Shown here: piece by piece, positions 1-7,421 of the stretch | How positions within the stretch are numbered: the stretch's first letter is position 1 | Layout: each line of letters starts with the position of its first letter | Origin: Enterococcus_D entomosocium | GTDB taxonomy: Bacteria; Bacillota; Bacilli; Lactobacillales; Enterococcaceae | NCBI RefSeq assembly: GCF_030441895.1 | Contig: NZ_JARJAS010000001.1 | DNA: 64,000 nucleotides | Strand: one strand, 5' to 3' | Notes under the pieces: generated by a model | Seen by the model: the letters and a program-made list of their open reading frames with translations, nothing else | The model's database searches: none | Told to the model about the DNA's origin: nothing | Position numbers and translations under genes: made by a program

Positions 1-260
1 ACGTGATTGTTGCTACGGTTAAACAAGCAACGCCAGGTGGGGTTGTCAAAAAAGGTGACGTCGTTAAAGCCGTTATCGTTCGTACTAAATCAGGAGCTCG
101 TCGTACAGACGGTTCATACATCAAATTCGATGAAAATGCTGCGGTTATTATCCGTGACGATAAGAGCCCTCGTGGAACTCGTATCTTTGGCCCAGTTGCC
201 CGCGAATTGCGTGAAGGCAACTTTATGAAGATCGTTTCCCTAGCACCAGAAGTATTGTAA
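1..260 (+). CDS. rplN: 50S ribosomal protein L14, 5' end missing
   Basis: L14 is a primary 23S rRNA-binding protein on the subunit interface of the large subunit. Only the C-terminal 85 or so residues are present; the window edge removes about the first 37 of the usual 122. The visible part holds the family hallmarks GDVVKAVIVRT, FDENAAVII and IFGPVARELR and ends KIVSLAPEVL, a normal L14 C-terminus. The GTG at base 3 is an internal valine codon, not a start. It is the first gene of the spc-type segment, and rplX follows after 35 bases with its own ribosome-binding site. Confidence 0.97.
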   Translation, partial: VIVATVKQATPGGVVKKGDVVKAVIVRTKSGARRTDGSYIKFDENAAVIIRDDKSPRGTRIFGPVARELREGNFMKIVSLAPEVL

Positions 261-295
261 TAGTGATTCTTATCTAAAGGAGGTGCGAAACAAAC

Positions 296-607
296 ATGTT
301 TGTTAAAAAAGGCGATAAAGTTAAAGTTATCACTGGTAAAGACAAAAACAAAGAAGGCGTTGTGCTAGCAGCGTTTCCTAAAAATGACAAAGTCGTTGTT
401 GAAGGTGTCAATGTTGTCAAAAAACACCAAAAACCTTCTCAAACTGCTCCTCAAGGCGGAATCGTTGAAATGGAAGCACCAATTCATGTTTCTAACGTGA
501 TGGTGGTTGATCCATCGAACGGTGAAGCTACGCGTGTCGGTTACAAAGAAGTTGACGGCAAAAAAGTCCGCGTTTCTAAGAAAACCGGAGAAGTTCTTGA
601 TAAATAA
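296..607 (+). CDS. rplX: 50S ribosomal protein L24
   Basis: L24 is an assembly-initiating large-subunit protein that binds the 5' domain of 23S rRNA. The 103-residue product opens with the KOW motif (KKGDKVKVITGKDKNKEG) and carries the following VVVEGVNVVKKHQKP segment typical of bacterial L24; length is normal. The start is set by AAGGAGG about 10 bases before the ATG. It sits between rplN and rplE in the standard order, so it is co-transcribed with the ribosomal operon. Nothing odd is visible. Confidence 0.98.
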   Translation: MFVKKGDKVKVITGKDKNKEGVVLAAFPKNDKVVVEGVNVVKKHQKPSQTAPQGGIVEMEAPIHVSNVMVVDPSNGEATRVGYKEVDGKKVRVSKKTGEVLDK

Positions 608-634
608 TCTGATGAAGGAAGGAGGGGCTAACAG

Positions 635-1174
635 ATGAACCGCCTTAAAGAAAAATATTCAAAAGAAGTTGTCCCATCATTAATGGACAAATTTAACTAC
701 AGCTCAATCATGGAAGCACCAAAAGTTGATAAAATCGTTATCAACATGGGTGTCGGTGACGCTGTTTCTAATGCTAAAAACTTAGACAAAGCTGTTGAAG
801 AATTACAATTGATCTCAGGTCAAAAACCATTGATCACAAAAGCGAAAAAATCTATCGCAGGATTCCGTTTACGTGAAGGAATGCCAATCGGTGCGAAAGT
901 AACTCTACGCGGCGAAAGAATGTATGAATTCTTAGATAAACTAGTAAGTGTGTCATTGCCACGTGTCCGGGACTTCCACGGTGTGAGCAAAAAAGCGTTC
1001 GACGGACGCGGAAACTACACTTTAGGTATCAAAGAACAATTGATTTTCCCTGAAGTAGATTATGATTTGATCGACAAAGTACGTGGTATGGATATCGTGA
1101 TTGTAACAACAGCAAACACAGATGAAGAATCTCGTGAATTGTTGACACAATTAGGCATGCCATTCCAAAAATAA
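635..1174 (+). CDS. rplE: 50S ribosomal protein L5
   Basis: L5 binds 5S rRNA and forms part of the central protuberance. The 179-residue product matches the usual length and shows the family segments DKIVINMGVGDAV, LISGQKPLITKAKKSIA, FRLREGMPIGAKVTLRG and RDFHGVSKKAFDGRGNY. The start ATG follows a strong GGAAGGAGG site. It is followed 18 bases later by rpsN, as in other Firmicutes spc operons. No abnormal features. Confidence 0.98.
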   Translation: MNRLKEKYSKEVVPSLMDKFNYSSIMEAPKVDKIVINMGVGDAVSNAKNLDKAVEELQLISGQKPLITKAKKSIAGFRLREGMPIGAKVTLRGERMYEFLDKLVSVSLPRVRDFHGVSKKAFDGRGNYTLGIKEQLIFPEVDYDLIDKVRGMDIVIVTTANTDEESRELLTQLGMPFQK

Positions 1175-1192
1175 AAAAAGGAGGCGAACTAC

Positions 1193-1378
1193 GTGGCTAA
1201 AAAATCAATGATTGCTAAAAACAAACGCCCTGCTAAATTCTCAACGCAAGAATATACTCGTTGTGAACGTTGCGGACGTCCACATTCAGTTTATCGTAAA
1301 TTTCATCTTTGCCGCATTTGCTTCCGCGAACTTGCCTATAAAGGACAAATTCCCGGCGTGAAGAAAGCTAGCTGGTAA
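1193..1378 (+). CDS. rpsN: 30S ribosomal protein S14, zinc type (type Z)
   Basis: S14 binds 16S rRNA in the head of the small subunit. This is the short 61-residue form with a zinc ribbon: Cys24, Cys27, Cys40 and Cys43 in two CxxC pairs (CERC, CRIC). It begins at a GTG placed after AAAGGAGGCG. The position between rplE and rpsH is canonical for type Z S14. Firmicutes often carry a second, zinc-independent S14 elsewhere that replaces this one under zinc limitation; that paralogue is not in this window. Confidence 0.98.
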   Translation: MAKKSMIAKNKRPAKFSTQEYTRCERCGRPHSVYRKFHLCRICFRELAYKGQIPGVKKASW

Positions 1379-1410
1379 ACTATACTCGCATAAAGGAGGT
1401 AAATTATCCC

Positions 1411-1809
1411 ATGGTCATGACAGATCCAATTGCAGATTTTCTAACGCGCGTGCGTAACGCAAACATGGTTAAACACGAAAGCCTAGAAGTACCTGCTTCA
1501 AAAATCAAACGTGATATCGCTGAAATCTTGAAACGTGAAGGTTTCGTCCGCGATGTTGAATACATTGAAGATGACAAACAAGGCGTGATCCGCGTATTTC
1601 TTAAATACGGTAAAAACGGTGAACGTGTTATCACAAACTTAAAACGTATCTCTAAACCAGGCTTGCGTGCTTATGTCAAAGCTGACGAAGTACCAAAAGT
1701 ATTGAATGGTCTAGGAATCGCGATTATCTCAACTTCTGACGGTGTAATCACTGACAAAGAAGCTAGAGCAAAAAATGTTGGCGGCGAAGTAGTCGCTTAT
1801 GTATGGTAA
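1411..1809 (+). CDS. rpsH: 30S ribosomal protein S8
   Basis: S8 organises the central domain of 16S rRNA. The 132-residue product starts MVMTDPIADFLTRVRNAN, the usual Firmicutes N-terminus, which supports the first of two in-frame ATGs (the second is six bases later); AAGGAGG lies about 10 bases upstream of the first. It ends with the conserved STSDGVITDKEARAKNVGGE segment. In many bacteria S8 is the autoregulator of the spc operon; no decisive S8 site was recognised here. Confidence 0.98.
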   Translation: MVMTDPIADFLTRVRNANMVKHESLEVPASKIKRDIAEILKREGFVRDVEYIEDDKQGVIRVFLKYGKNGERVITNLKRISKPGLRAYVKADEVPKVLNGLGIAIISTSDGVITDKEARAKNVGGEVVAYVW

Positions 1810-1840
1810 TTTAAAATATTCCACAAGGAGGTGCCTCTAA

Positions 1841-2377
1841 GTGAGTCGTATCGGTAATAAGATCGTCGTTCTTCCTGCTGGTGTTGAAATCAAGCAAAAC
1901 GGAAACGACATTACAGTTAAAGGACCTAAAGGTGAATTAACACGTACTTTCTCTTCTGATATCACAATGAATATCGAAGGAAACGAAGTAACATTCACTC
2001 GTCCAAATGATAGTAAAGAAATGAAAACTATCCACGGAACTACCCGTGCAAACTTCAACAACATGGTTGTTGGTGTTTCTGAAGGTTTCCAAAAAGCGTT
2101 AGAATTAATCGGGGTTGGGTACCGTGCTCAATTACAAGGGAAAAAACTTGTATTGAACGTTGGTTACTCTCATCCAGTTGAAATCGAAGCGCCAGCTGGA
2201 ATCGAAATCGAAGTTCCTTCAAACACTTCTGTGATCGTTAAAGGATCAGATAAAGAAGTCGTTGGCGAATTGGCTGCCAATATCCGTGGCGTTCGTCCTC
2301 CAGAACCTTACAAAGGCAAAGGAATTCGTTATGTTGGCGAATTTGTACGCCGTAAAGAAGGTAAAACTGGTAAATAG
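1841..2377 (+). CDS. rplF: 50S ribosomal protein L6
   Basis: L6 binds 23S rRNA near the GTPase-associated centre. The 178-residue product has the normal two-domain length, beginning MSRIGNKIVVLPAGVEI and ending with the family signature PPEPYKGKGIRYVGEFVRRKEGK. The start is a GTG following CAAGGAGGTG. An 8-bp hairpin begins at the stop codon and extends into the spacer to rplR (see the separate entry). Confidence 0.98.
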   Translation: MSRIGNKIVVLPAGVEIKQNGNDITVKGPKGELTRTFSSDITMNIEGNEVTFTRPNDSKEMKTIHGTTRANFNNMVVGVSEGFQKALELIGVGYRAQLQGKKLVLNVGYSHPVEIEAPAGIEIEVPSNTSVIVKGSDKEVVGELAANIRGVRPPEPYKGKGIRYVGEFVRRKEGKTGK

Positions 2378-2418
2378 TCGTAATTCTTTACGACTAGCAG
2401 CTTAGGCTAGCAAAATTA
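2374..2418 (+). other. Two small hairpins between rplF and rplR
   Basis: AGTCGTAA and TTACGACT form an 8-bp stem with a TTCT loop that includes the rplF stop codon. A 5-bp CTAGC/GCTAG stem follows directly. There is no T-run, so this is not an intrinsic terminator. It could tune ribosome transfer or mRNA decay; no function is claimed. Confidence 0.4.
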
Positions 2419-2434
2419 AAAGAGGTGACAAATT

Positions 2435-2791
2435 GTGATTACAAAACCAGATAAAAACAAGACACGTCAGAAAAGACATCGTCGTGTACGTAACAAAATC
2501 TCTGGTACTGCTGAGTGCCCACGCTTAAACGTGTTCCGTTCGAACAAAAACATCTACGCACAAGTAATTGATGACGTAGCGGGTGTGACGCTAGCAAGTG
2601 CCTCTGCCTTAGACAAAGAAGTTTCAGGTGCAACAAAAACTGAACAAGCACAAGCTGTCGGTAAATTAGTCGCAGAACGTGCAGCAGCAAAAGGTATTAA
2701 AGTAGTAGTCTTTGACCGTGGTGGATACCTTTACCATGGCCGTGTAGCAGCTTTAGCTGAAGCAGCTCGCGAAAATGGACTGGAATTTTAA
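2435..2791 (+). CDS. rplR: 50S ribosomal protein L18
   Basis: L18 binds 5S rRNA together with L5 and L25-type proteins. The 118-residue product carries the expected RHRRVRNKISGTAECPRLNVFRS and VVFDRGGYLYHGRVAALAEAARENGL segments. It starts at a GTG behind AAGAGGTGA. The residues before DKNKTRQKRH (MITKP) are usual for Lactobacillales. It lies between rplF and rpsE in the canonical order. Confidence 0.98.
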   Translation: MITKPDKNKTRQKRHRRVRNKISGTAECPRLNVFRSNKNIYAQVIDDVAGVTLASASALDKEVSGATKTEQAQAVGKLVAERAAAKGIKVVVFDRGGYLYHGRVAALAEAARENGLEF

Positions 2792-2811
2792 GAGAAGGAG
2801 GAACACCATTC

Positions 2812-3312
2812 ATGGTTTATATTGATCCAAAACATTTGGAATTAGAAGACCGCGTTGTTGCGATCAACCGTGTAACTAAAGTTGTTAAAGGTGGACGTCG
2901 TCTACGTTTTGCTGCATTAGTTGTTGTCGGTGACAAAAACGGACACGTAGGTTTCGGTACTGGTAAAGCGCAAGAAGTACCAGAAGCAATCCGTAAAGCA
3001 ATCGAAGACGCGAAGAAAAACTTGGTGGAAGTACCAATGGTTGGTTCTACAATCCCTCACGAAGTTATCGGTGTATTCGGCGGCGGACGCATCCTTATGA
3101 AACCTGCTGTAGAAGGTTCTGGGGTAGCTGCTGGTGGACCAGTTCGTGCCGTATTGGAATTAGCTGGGGTAGCTGATATCACATCTAAATCTTTAGGTTC
3201 TAACACACCAATCAACGTTGTTCGCGCAACAGTTGAAGGTTTAAAACAATTAAAACGCGCTGAAGAAGTGGCAGCACTTCGCGGCAAATCAGTAGAAGAA
3301 TTAATCGGTTAA
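2812..3312 (+). CDS. rpsE: 30S ribosomal protein S5
   Basis: S5 lies at the mRNA entry channel and affects translational fidelity. The 166-residue protein has the N-terminal double-stranded RNA-binding fold (LEDRVVAINRVTKVVKGGRRLRF, GKAQEVPEAIRKA) and the C-terminal domain (GSGVAAGGPVRAVLELAGV). The start ATG follows AGAAGGAGG. Length and gene order are normal. Confidence 0.98.
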   Translation: MVYIDPKHLELEDRVVAINRVTKVVKGGRRLRFAALVVVGDKNGHVGFGTGKAQEVPEAIRKAIEDAKKNLVEVPMVGSTIPHEVIGVFGGGRILMKPAVEGSGVAAGGPVRAVLELAGVADITSKSLGSNTPINVVRATVEGLKQLKRAEEVAALRGKSVEELIG

Positions 3313-3325
3313 GGAGGACACTATA

Positions 3326-3505
3326 ATGGCTGAATTGAAAATTACTTTAAAACGCAGTATTATCGGACGTCCCCAAAACCAACGTGATACTGTAAAAGCG
3401 TTAGGTCTTACAAAGTTGAATTCAACAGTTGTAAAACCTGCTAATGATGCAATCAAAGGCATGGTTAACACTGTTTCTCACTTAGTGGACGTTGAAGAGG
3501 TCTAA
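3326..3505 (+). CDS. rpmD: 50S ribosomal protein L30
   Basis: This small 59-residue gene lies between rpsE and rplO. It begins MAELKITLKRSIIGRPQNQR and contains TVKALGLTKLNSTV, the standard bacterial L30 pattern, followed by a terminal VSHLVDVEEV. AAGGAGG sits 9 bases before the ATG. The position is exactly that of rpmD in other spc operons. L30 is a small large-subunit protein and is not universal in bacteria; here it appears intact. Confidence 0.97.
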   Translation: MAELKITLKRSIIGRPQNQRDTVKALGLTKLNSTVVKPANDAIKGMVNTVSHLVDVEEV

Positions 3506-3545
3506 GGATCAGCAGATCTAGTTTGATTAAGGAGGTGCCAAACCT

Positions 3546-3986
3546 ATGAAACTTCATGAATTAAAACCATCAGAAGGCTCACGCCAAGTACGTAACCGTG
3601 TCGGACGAGGAACTTCATCTGGTAACGGTAAAACAGCTGGACGTGGACAAAAAGGTCAAAAAGCTCGTTCAGGCGGCGGAGTACGTCTAGGATTCGAAGG
3701 TGGACAAACACCATTGTTCCGTCGTTTACCAAAACGTGGCTTTACAAATGTGAACCGCAAAGAATATGCAGTCATCAATCTCGATGTCTTGAACCGCTTT
3801 GAAGACGGTGCTGAAGTAACACCTGTTGCTTTACACGAAGCTGGAATCGTCAAAGACGAAAAAGCTGGAATCAAAGTATTAGCTAACGGAGAATTAACGA
3901 AGAAATTGACTGTGAAAGCAGCTAAATTCTCAAAAGCAGCTGAAGAAGCAATCGTTGCTGCTGGTGGATCAATCGAGGTGATCTAA
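3546..3986 (+). CDS. rplO: 50S ribosomal protein L15
   Basis: L15 is a late-assembling large-subunit protein. The 146-residue product begins MKLHELKPSEGSR, has the Gly/Arg-rich extension that threads into rRNA (GRGTSSGNGKTAGRGQKGQ) and the usual FEGGQTPLFRRLPKRGF. The start ATG follows AAGGAGGTG. Its TAA stop overlaps the ATG of secY by one base, so secY is translationally coupled to it. Confidence 0.98.
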   Translation: MKLHELKPSEGSRQVRNRVGRGTSSGNGKTAGRGQKGQKARSGGGVRLGFEGGQTPLFRRLPKRGFTNVNRKEYAVINLDVLNRFEDGAEVTPVALHEAGIVKDEKAGIKVLANGELTKKLTVKAAKFSKAAEEAIVAAGGSIEVI

Positions 3987-5281
3987 TGATCAGACTATTG
4001 AAGGATGCCTTTAAGGTTAAGGATATTAGATCCAGAATATTGTTCACCGTCTTAATCTTGTTTGTCTTTCGTCTGGGAACACATATTACTGTGCCAGGCG
4101 TAGACGCAAGTCGCCTAAATACCATCGCGGATCTACCATTTTTAAACATGTTAAACTTGGTAAGTGGTGGCGCCATGCAACAATTTTCGATTTTCTCGAT
4201 GGGGGTTTCGCCTTACATCACTGCCTCAATTGTCATTCAGTTGTTGCAGATGGATATCGTCCCTAAATTTGTTGAATGGTCGAAACAAGGTGAAGTGGGT
4301 CGTAAGAAATTAAATCAGGCAACACGTTACTTGACGTTGGTATTAGGCTTTGTCCAATCCATGACATTAACGGCTGGATTTAACTATTACACTCAACTCG
4401 GGTTTGTAAACAATCCTAATATGGCAACCTATATCGTGATCGGACTGATTTTAACAGCCGGAACGATGTTAGTCACTTGGTTAGGAGAGCAGATCACCGA
4501 GCGTGGTATCGGAAACGGTGTGTCAATGATCATCTTTGCGGGGATCATTTCACGCTTACCAGCAAGCATCAAAGAATTGATTGAAGATTACTTCATTAAC
4601 GTGGATCAATCGGATATCTGGCTAAATGCTATCTTTATGGCGCTGCTTGTGATTGCTGTGTTGATCGTCATTACTTTAGTAACGTATGTTCAACAGGCAG
4701 AACGCAAGATTCCGATCCAATATACAAAACGGGTAGCAGGAGCGCCTACCAGCAGTTACCTTCCTTTGAAAGTAAATGCTGCCGGGGTTATCCCAGTTAT
4801 CTTTGCCAGTTCTTTTATTACAACACCAAATGCGATCATTCAAGCATTAGGTAGTTCATATAGAGGAGAAACTTGGTACGAAGTGGTGCAAACGATCTTT
4901 AGTTACAACACTGTACCGGGTGCGATCATCTACACTGTCTTGATTGTTGCGTTTACCTTCTTCTACGCATTTGTTCAAGTGAACCCTGAGAAATTAGCGG
5001 AAAACTTGCAAAAACAAGGAAGTTACATTCCGAGTGTGCGTCCTGGTAAAGGAACAGAAGAATATGTATCGCGTTTGTTGATGCGATTAAGCACGGTTGG
5101 ATCGATCTTTTTAGGATTGGTTGCTTTACTTCCAATCATCGCTCAGATGGCTTGGAATTTACCGCAATCGATCGGACTAGGTGGAACGAGTCTATTGATC
5201 ATTATCGGTGTGGCACTTGATACTGCCAAGCAGTTAGAAGGGCTTATGCTGAAACGGAAATATACTGGTTTCATCAATTAA
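3986..5281 (+). CDS. secY: Protein translocase channel subunit SecY
   Basis: SecY forms the membrane pore of the Sec translocon with SecE and SecG and receives substrates from SecA and the signal recognition particle. The 431-residue product is of normal length with about ten hydrophobic spans. Recognisable segments include FRLGTHITVPGVD, the plug-proximal FLNMLNLVSGGAMQQFSIFSMGVSPYI region, the cytoplasmic loop QAERKIPIQYTKR and the late GLRPG-type stretch YIPSVRPGKGTEEY. It is coupled to rplO by a one-base overlap and is separated from adk by a spacer holding a strong palindrome. Confidence 0.98.
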   Translation: MIRLLKDAFKVKDIRSRILFTVLILFVFRLGTHITVPGVDASRLNTIADLPFLNMLNLVSGGAMQQFSIFSMGVSPYITASIVIQLLQMDIVPKFVEWSKQGEVGRKKLNQATRYLTLVLGFVQSMTLTAGFNYYTQLGFVNNPNMATYIVIGLILTAGTMLVTWLGEQITERGIGNGVSMIIFAGIISRLPASIKELIEDYFINVDQSDIWLNAIFMALLVIAVLIVITLVTYVQQAERKIPIQYTKRVAGAPTSSYLPLKVNAAGVIPVIFASSFITTPNAIIQALGSSYRGETWYEVVQTIFSYNTVPGAIIYTVLIVAFTFFYAFVQVNPEKLAENLQKQGSYIPSVRPGKGTEEYVSRLLMRLSTVGSIFLGLVALLPIIAQMAWNLPQSIGLGGTSLLIIIGVALDTAKQLEGLMLKRKYTGFIN

Positions 5282-5290
5282 AGTTATTGA

Positions 5291-5314
5291 AGTGTTGAGG
5301 ATTTCCTCAACACT
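5291..5314 (+). other. Perfect 11-bp hairpin between secY and adk
   Basis: AGTGTTGAGGA and its exact complement TCCTCAACACT are separated by two bases. Downstream is ATTCAAAAAC, with no T-run, so it is not a standard terminator. It is placed to act as an mRNA processing, stability or polarity element between the ribosomal part and adk; this role is inferred. Confidence 0.6.
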
Positions 5315-5341
5315 ATTCAAAAACTTACAGGAGGAATTAGA

Positions 5342-5986
5342 ATGAACTTCATTTTAATGGGATTACCTGGTGCTGGAAAAGGTACTCAGGCAGAACGTAT
5401 CGTTGCTGAATACGGTCTTCCTCATATTTCAACAGGCGATATGTTTCGGGCTGCGATGGCGAACGAAACAGAACTAGGCCTTAAAGCAAAATCATACATG
5501 GATCAAGGCGCATTAGTTCCTGATGAGGTTACAAATGGGATCGTTAAAGAACGTTTAGCTGAACCTGATACCGAGAAAGGTTTCTTATTAGATGGTTTTC
5601 CTCGTACATTGGATCAAGCAAAAGCGTTAGATGAGATGCTTGCTGACCTTAACAAAAAACTTGATGCCGTTATTGATATTCATGTTCCTGAAGAAGTTCT
5701 TGTAGAACGTTTAGCCGGCCGCTTCATGTGCCGCAATTGTGGGGCAACTTATCATAAATTGTTCAATCCTCCCAAAGAGGAAGGAACATGTGATCGTTGT
5801 GGAAGTCATGACTTCTACCAGCGTGAAGATGATAAGCCTGAGACGGTCAAAAATCGTCTAGCTGTCAATATCAAAAGCAGTGAACCAATTTTGACTTATT
5901 ACAAAGACAAAGGGTTATTGCAATCGATTGATGGGGATCGCGACATCGACGCTGTATTCGAAGATGTTCAAAAGATCATTGACTAA
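5342..5986 (+). CDS. adk: Adenylate kinase, zinc-binding lid form
   Basis: Adenylate kinase interconverts ATP + AMP and 2 ADP. The 214-residue protein has the P-loop GLPGAGKGT (residues 7-15), the AMP-binding ISTGDMFR, and DGFPRT. The lid carries four cysteines, Cys130, Cys133, Cys150 and Cys153, spaced to bind a structural zinc as in Gram-positive long-form enzymes. The start ATG follows AGGAGGAA. In many Firmicutes a methionine aminopeptidase gene follows; here infA comes next after a 188-base leader region. Confidence 0.98.
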   Translation: MNFILMGLPGAGKGTQAERIVAEYGLPHISTGDMFRAAMANETELGLKAKSYMDQGALVPDEVTNGIVKERLAEPDTEKGFLLDGFPRTLDQAKALDEMLADLNKKLDAVIDIHVPEEVLVERLAGRFMCRNCGATYHKLFNPPKEEGTCDRCGSHDFYQREDDKPETVKNRLAVNIKSSEPILTYYKDKGLLQSIDGDRDIDAVFEDVQKIID

Positions 5987-6028
5987 TCATAGATTGCCCG
6001 AGTCCAACTTGCAGCTTAAAACTTTCTC

Positions 6029-6057
6029 TTGAAATCTTTGACAGGATATGATAGAAT
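6029..6057 (+). promoter_or_regulatory. Probable sigma-A promoter for infA and the alpha operon
   Basis: TTGAAA at 6029-6034 and TAGAAT at 6052-6057 are separated by 17 bases. An overlapping TTGACA at 6038 has no well-placed -10. The promoter would produce a leader of roughly 110 bases before infA and could supply infA-rpmJ-rpsM-rpsK-rpoA-rplQ independently of the upstream operon. Confidence 0.6.
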
Positions 6058-6070
6058 ATGTCAGTCCGAC

Positions 6071-6173
6071 TTCTACTTTTTATTAAGTAGGAGCATAGTT
6101 TGAGAATATCAGGTGGGAACCGAGTTTCCGCCATTTTATCGTGTGAAAATCACAAGTACAAGGAGGTACTGTG
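6071..6173 (+). promoter_or_regulatory. Structured leader of infA with hairpin-borne ribosome-binding site
   Basis: Four stems can be drawn: 6071-6092 (CTACTT/AAGTAG); 6112-6132, a 9-bp stem of GGTGGGAAC with GTTTCCGCC closed by CGA; 6142-6154 (TGTGA/TCACA); and 6151-6173, where CAC-A-AGTAC pairs with GTACT-GTG and leaves AAGGAG exactly in the loop. The last two share bases 6151-6154 and so exclude each other. This resembles a translational control leader, but no ligand or repressor is identified. Confidence 0.5.
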
Positions 6174-6174
6174 C

Positions 6175-6393
6175 GTGGCAAAAGAAGATATGATTGAAGT
6201 CGAAGGTACAGTCGTCGAAACTTTGCCGAATGCAATGTTTAAAGTAGAATTGGAAAACGGACACCAAGTTCTAGCGACCGTTTCTGGTAAGATTCGGATG
6301 CACTACATTCGTATTTTACCTGGAGACAAAGTAACGGTGGAATTATCCCCGTATGATCTGAACCGTGGCCGCATTACTTATCGCTTTAAATAA
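6175..6393 (+). CDS. infA: Translation initiation factor IF-1
   Basis: IF-1 binds the A site of the 30S subunit during initiation. The GTG at 6175 gives the canonical 72-residue protein beginning MAKEDMIEVEGTVVETLPNAMF and ending YDLNRGRITYRFK, a single OB-fold. AAGGAG lies 9 bases before this GTG, which rejects the longer open frame that reaches back to 6100. The site lies in the loop of a short hairpin. rpmJ follows 32 bases later. Confidence 0.97.
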   Translation: MAKEDMIEVEGTVVETLPNAMFKVELENGHQVLATVSGKIRMHYIRILPGDKVTVELSPYDLNRGRITYRFK

Positions 6394-6425
6394 TTGTACT
6401 CCGTAAAACCACAGGAGGTATTATC

Positions 6426-6542
6426 ATGAAAGTAAGACCATCAGTAAAACCAATGTGCGAACATTGTAAAGTAATTCGTCGTAAAGGACGCGTTATGGTG
6501 ATTTGCCCAGCAAATCCAAAACATAAACAACGTCAAGGATAA
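6426..6542 (+). CDS. rpmJ: 50S ribosomal protein L36, zinc-binding form
   Basis: This 38-residue gene begins MKVRPSVKPMCEHCKVIRRK and ends KHKQRQG. Cys11, Cys14, Cys27 and His33 are spaced as in the zinc-ribbon (C+) form of L36, one of the last proteins to join the large subunit. The start ATG follows CAGGAGG. Its place between infA and rpsM is canonical. Confidence 0.97.
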   Translation: MKVRPSVKPMCEHCKVIRRKGRVMVICPANPKHKQRQG

Positions 6543-6559
6543 TCGGAGGTGTAACAAAT

Positions 6560-6925
6560 ATGGCTCGTATTGCAGGAGTAGATATTCCTCGTGATAAACG
6601 TGTGGTCGTTTCACTTACTTATATCTATGGTATTGGTAACACGACTGCAAAACAAATTTTAGCTGACGCTGGCGTGTCTGAAGAAGTTCGTGTTCGTGAT
6701 TTAACGAATGAACAAACAGATGCTATCCGTGCAGAAGTTGATAAATTAAAAGTTGAAGGTGACCTTCGTCGTGAAGTGAACTTAAACATCAAACGATTGA
6801 TGGAAATCGGTTCTTACCGTGGGATCCGTCATCGCCGTGGATTGCCAGTTCGTGGACAAAACACGAAAAACAATGCACGTACTCGTAAAGGCCCGTCTAA
6901 AACAGTCGCAGGCAAGAAAAAATAA
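6560..6925 (+). CDS. rpsM: 30S ribosomal protein S13
   Basis: S13 contacts the large subunit and P-site tRNA from the 30S head. The 121-residue product begins MARIAGVDIPRDKRVVVSLTYIYGIG and ends with the basic tail RKGPSKTVAGKKK, with the conserved SYRGIRHRRGLPVRGQNTKNNARTRKG region. A CGGAGGTG site lies just upstream of the ATG. It is followed by rpsK, as expected. Confidence 0.98.
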   Translation: MARIAGVDIPRDKRVVVSLTYIYGIGNTTAKQILADAGVSEEVRVRDLTNEQTDAIRAEVDKLKVEGDLRREVNLNIKRLMEIGSYRGIRHRRGLPVRGQNTKNNARTRKGPSKTVAGKKK

Positions 6926-6952
6926 TTCCTAAGTGAAGGAGGTTAAAACTTC

Positions 6953-7342
6953 ATGGCAGCAAAAAAAGTGAGTCGTAAACGCCGTGTGAAAAAGAATATT
7001 GAAGCGGGTATTGCACATATTCACTCAACATTCAATAATACAATCGTAATGATCACTGATACTCATGGTAATGCATTAGCATGGTCATCAGCTGGTTCAT
7101 TAGGTTTCAAAGGAAGCAAAAAATCTACTCCTTTTGCCGCTCAAATGGCAGCAGAAACAGCTACCAAAGCAGCAATGGAACACGGATTAAGAACTGTTGA
7201 AGTAACAGTTAAAGGACCTGGTTCTGGACGTGAAGCAGCAATTCGTTCATTACAAGCAGCAGGTTTGGAAGTGAGTGCGATCCGTGACGTGACTCCAGTC
7301 CCTCATAATGGATGCCGCCCTCCAAAACGCCGTCGTGTTTAA
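6953..7342 (+). CDS. rpsK: 30S ribosomal protein S11
   Basis: S11 lies on the 30S platform near the Shine-Dalgarno/anti-Shine-Dalgarno helix. The 129-residue product shows GIAHIHSTFNNTIVMITD, SSAGSLGFKGSKKSTPFAAQ and the terminal DVTPVPHNGCRPPKRRRV typical of the family. The ATG follows GAAGGAGG. The 79-base spacer to rpoA contains no clear terminator. Confidence 0.98.
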   Translation: MAAKKVSRKRRVKKNIEAGIAHIHSTFNNTIVMITDTHGNALAWSSAGSLGFKGSKKSTPFAAQMAAETATKAAMEHGLRTVEVTVKGPGSGREAAIRSLQAAGLEVSAIRDVTPVPHNGCRPPKRRRV

Positions 7343-7421
7343 TGAGTGCTGCTCATTTTGAGTGTAACAAATACGTCATTGAACAAGACACTTTTCGTTT
7401 TGAAAGGGGTAATAGATAAGA

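Noticed and set aside
6100..6174. Longer N-terminus for IF-1 from 6100
   Set aside because: It would translate the hairpin leader; the GTG at 6175 gives the exact 72-residue IF-1 with a well-placed AAGGAG.
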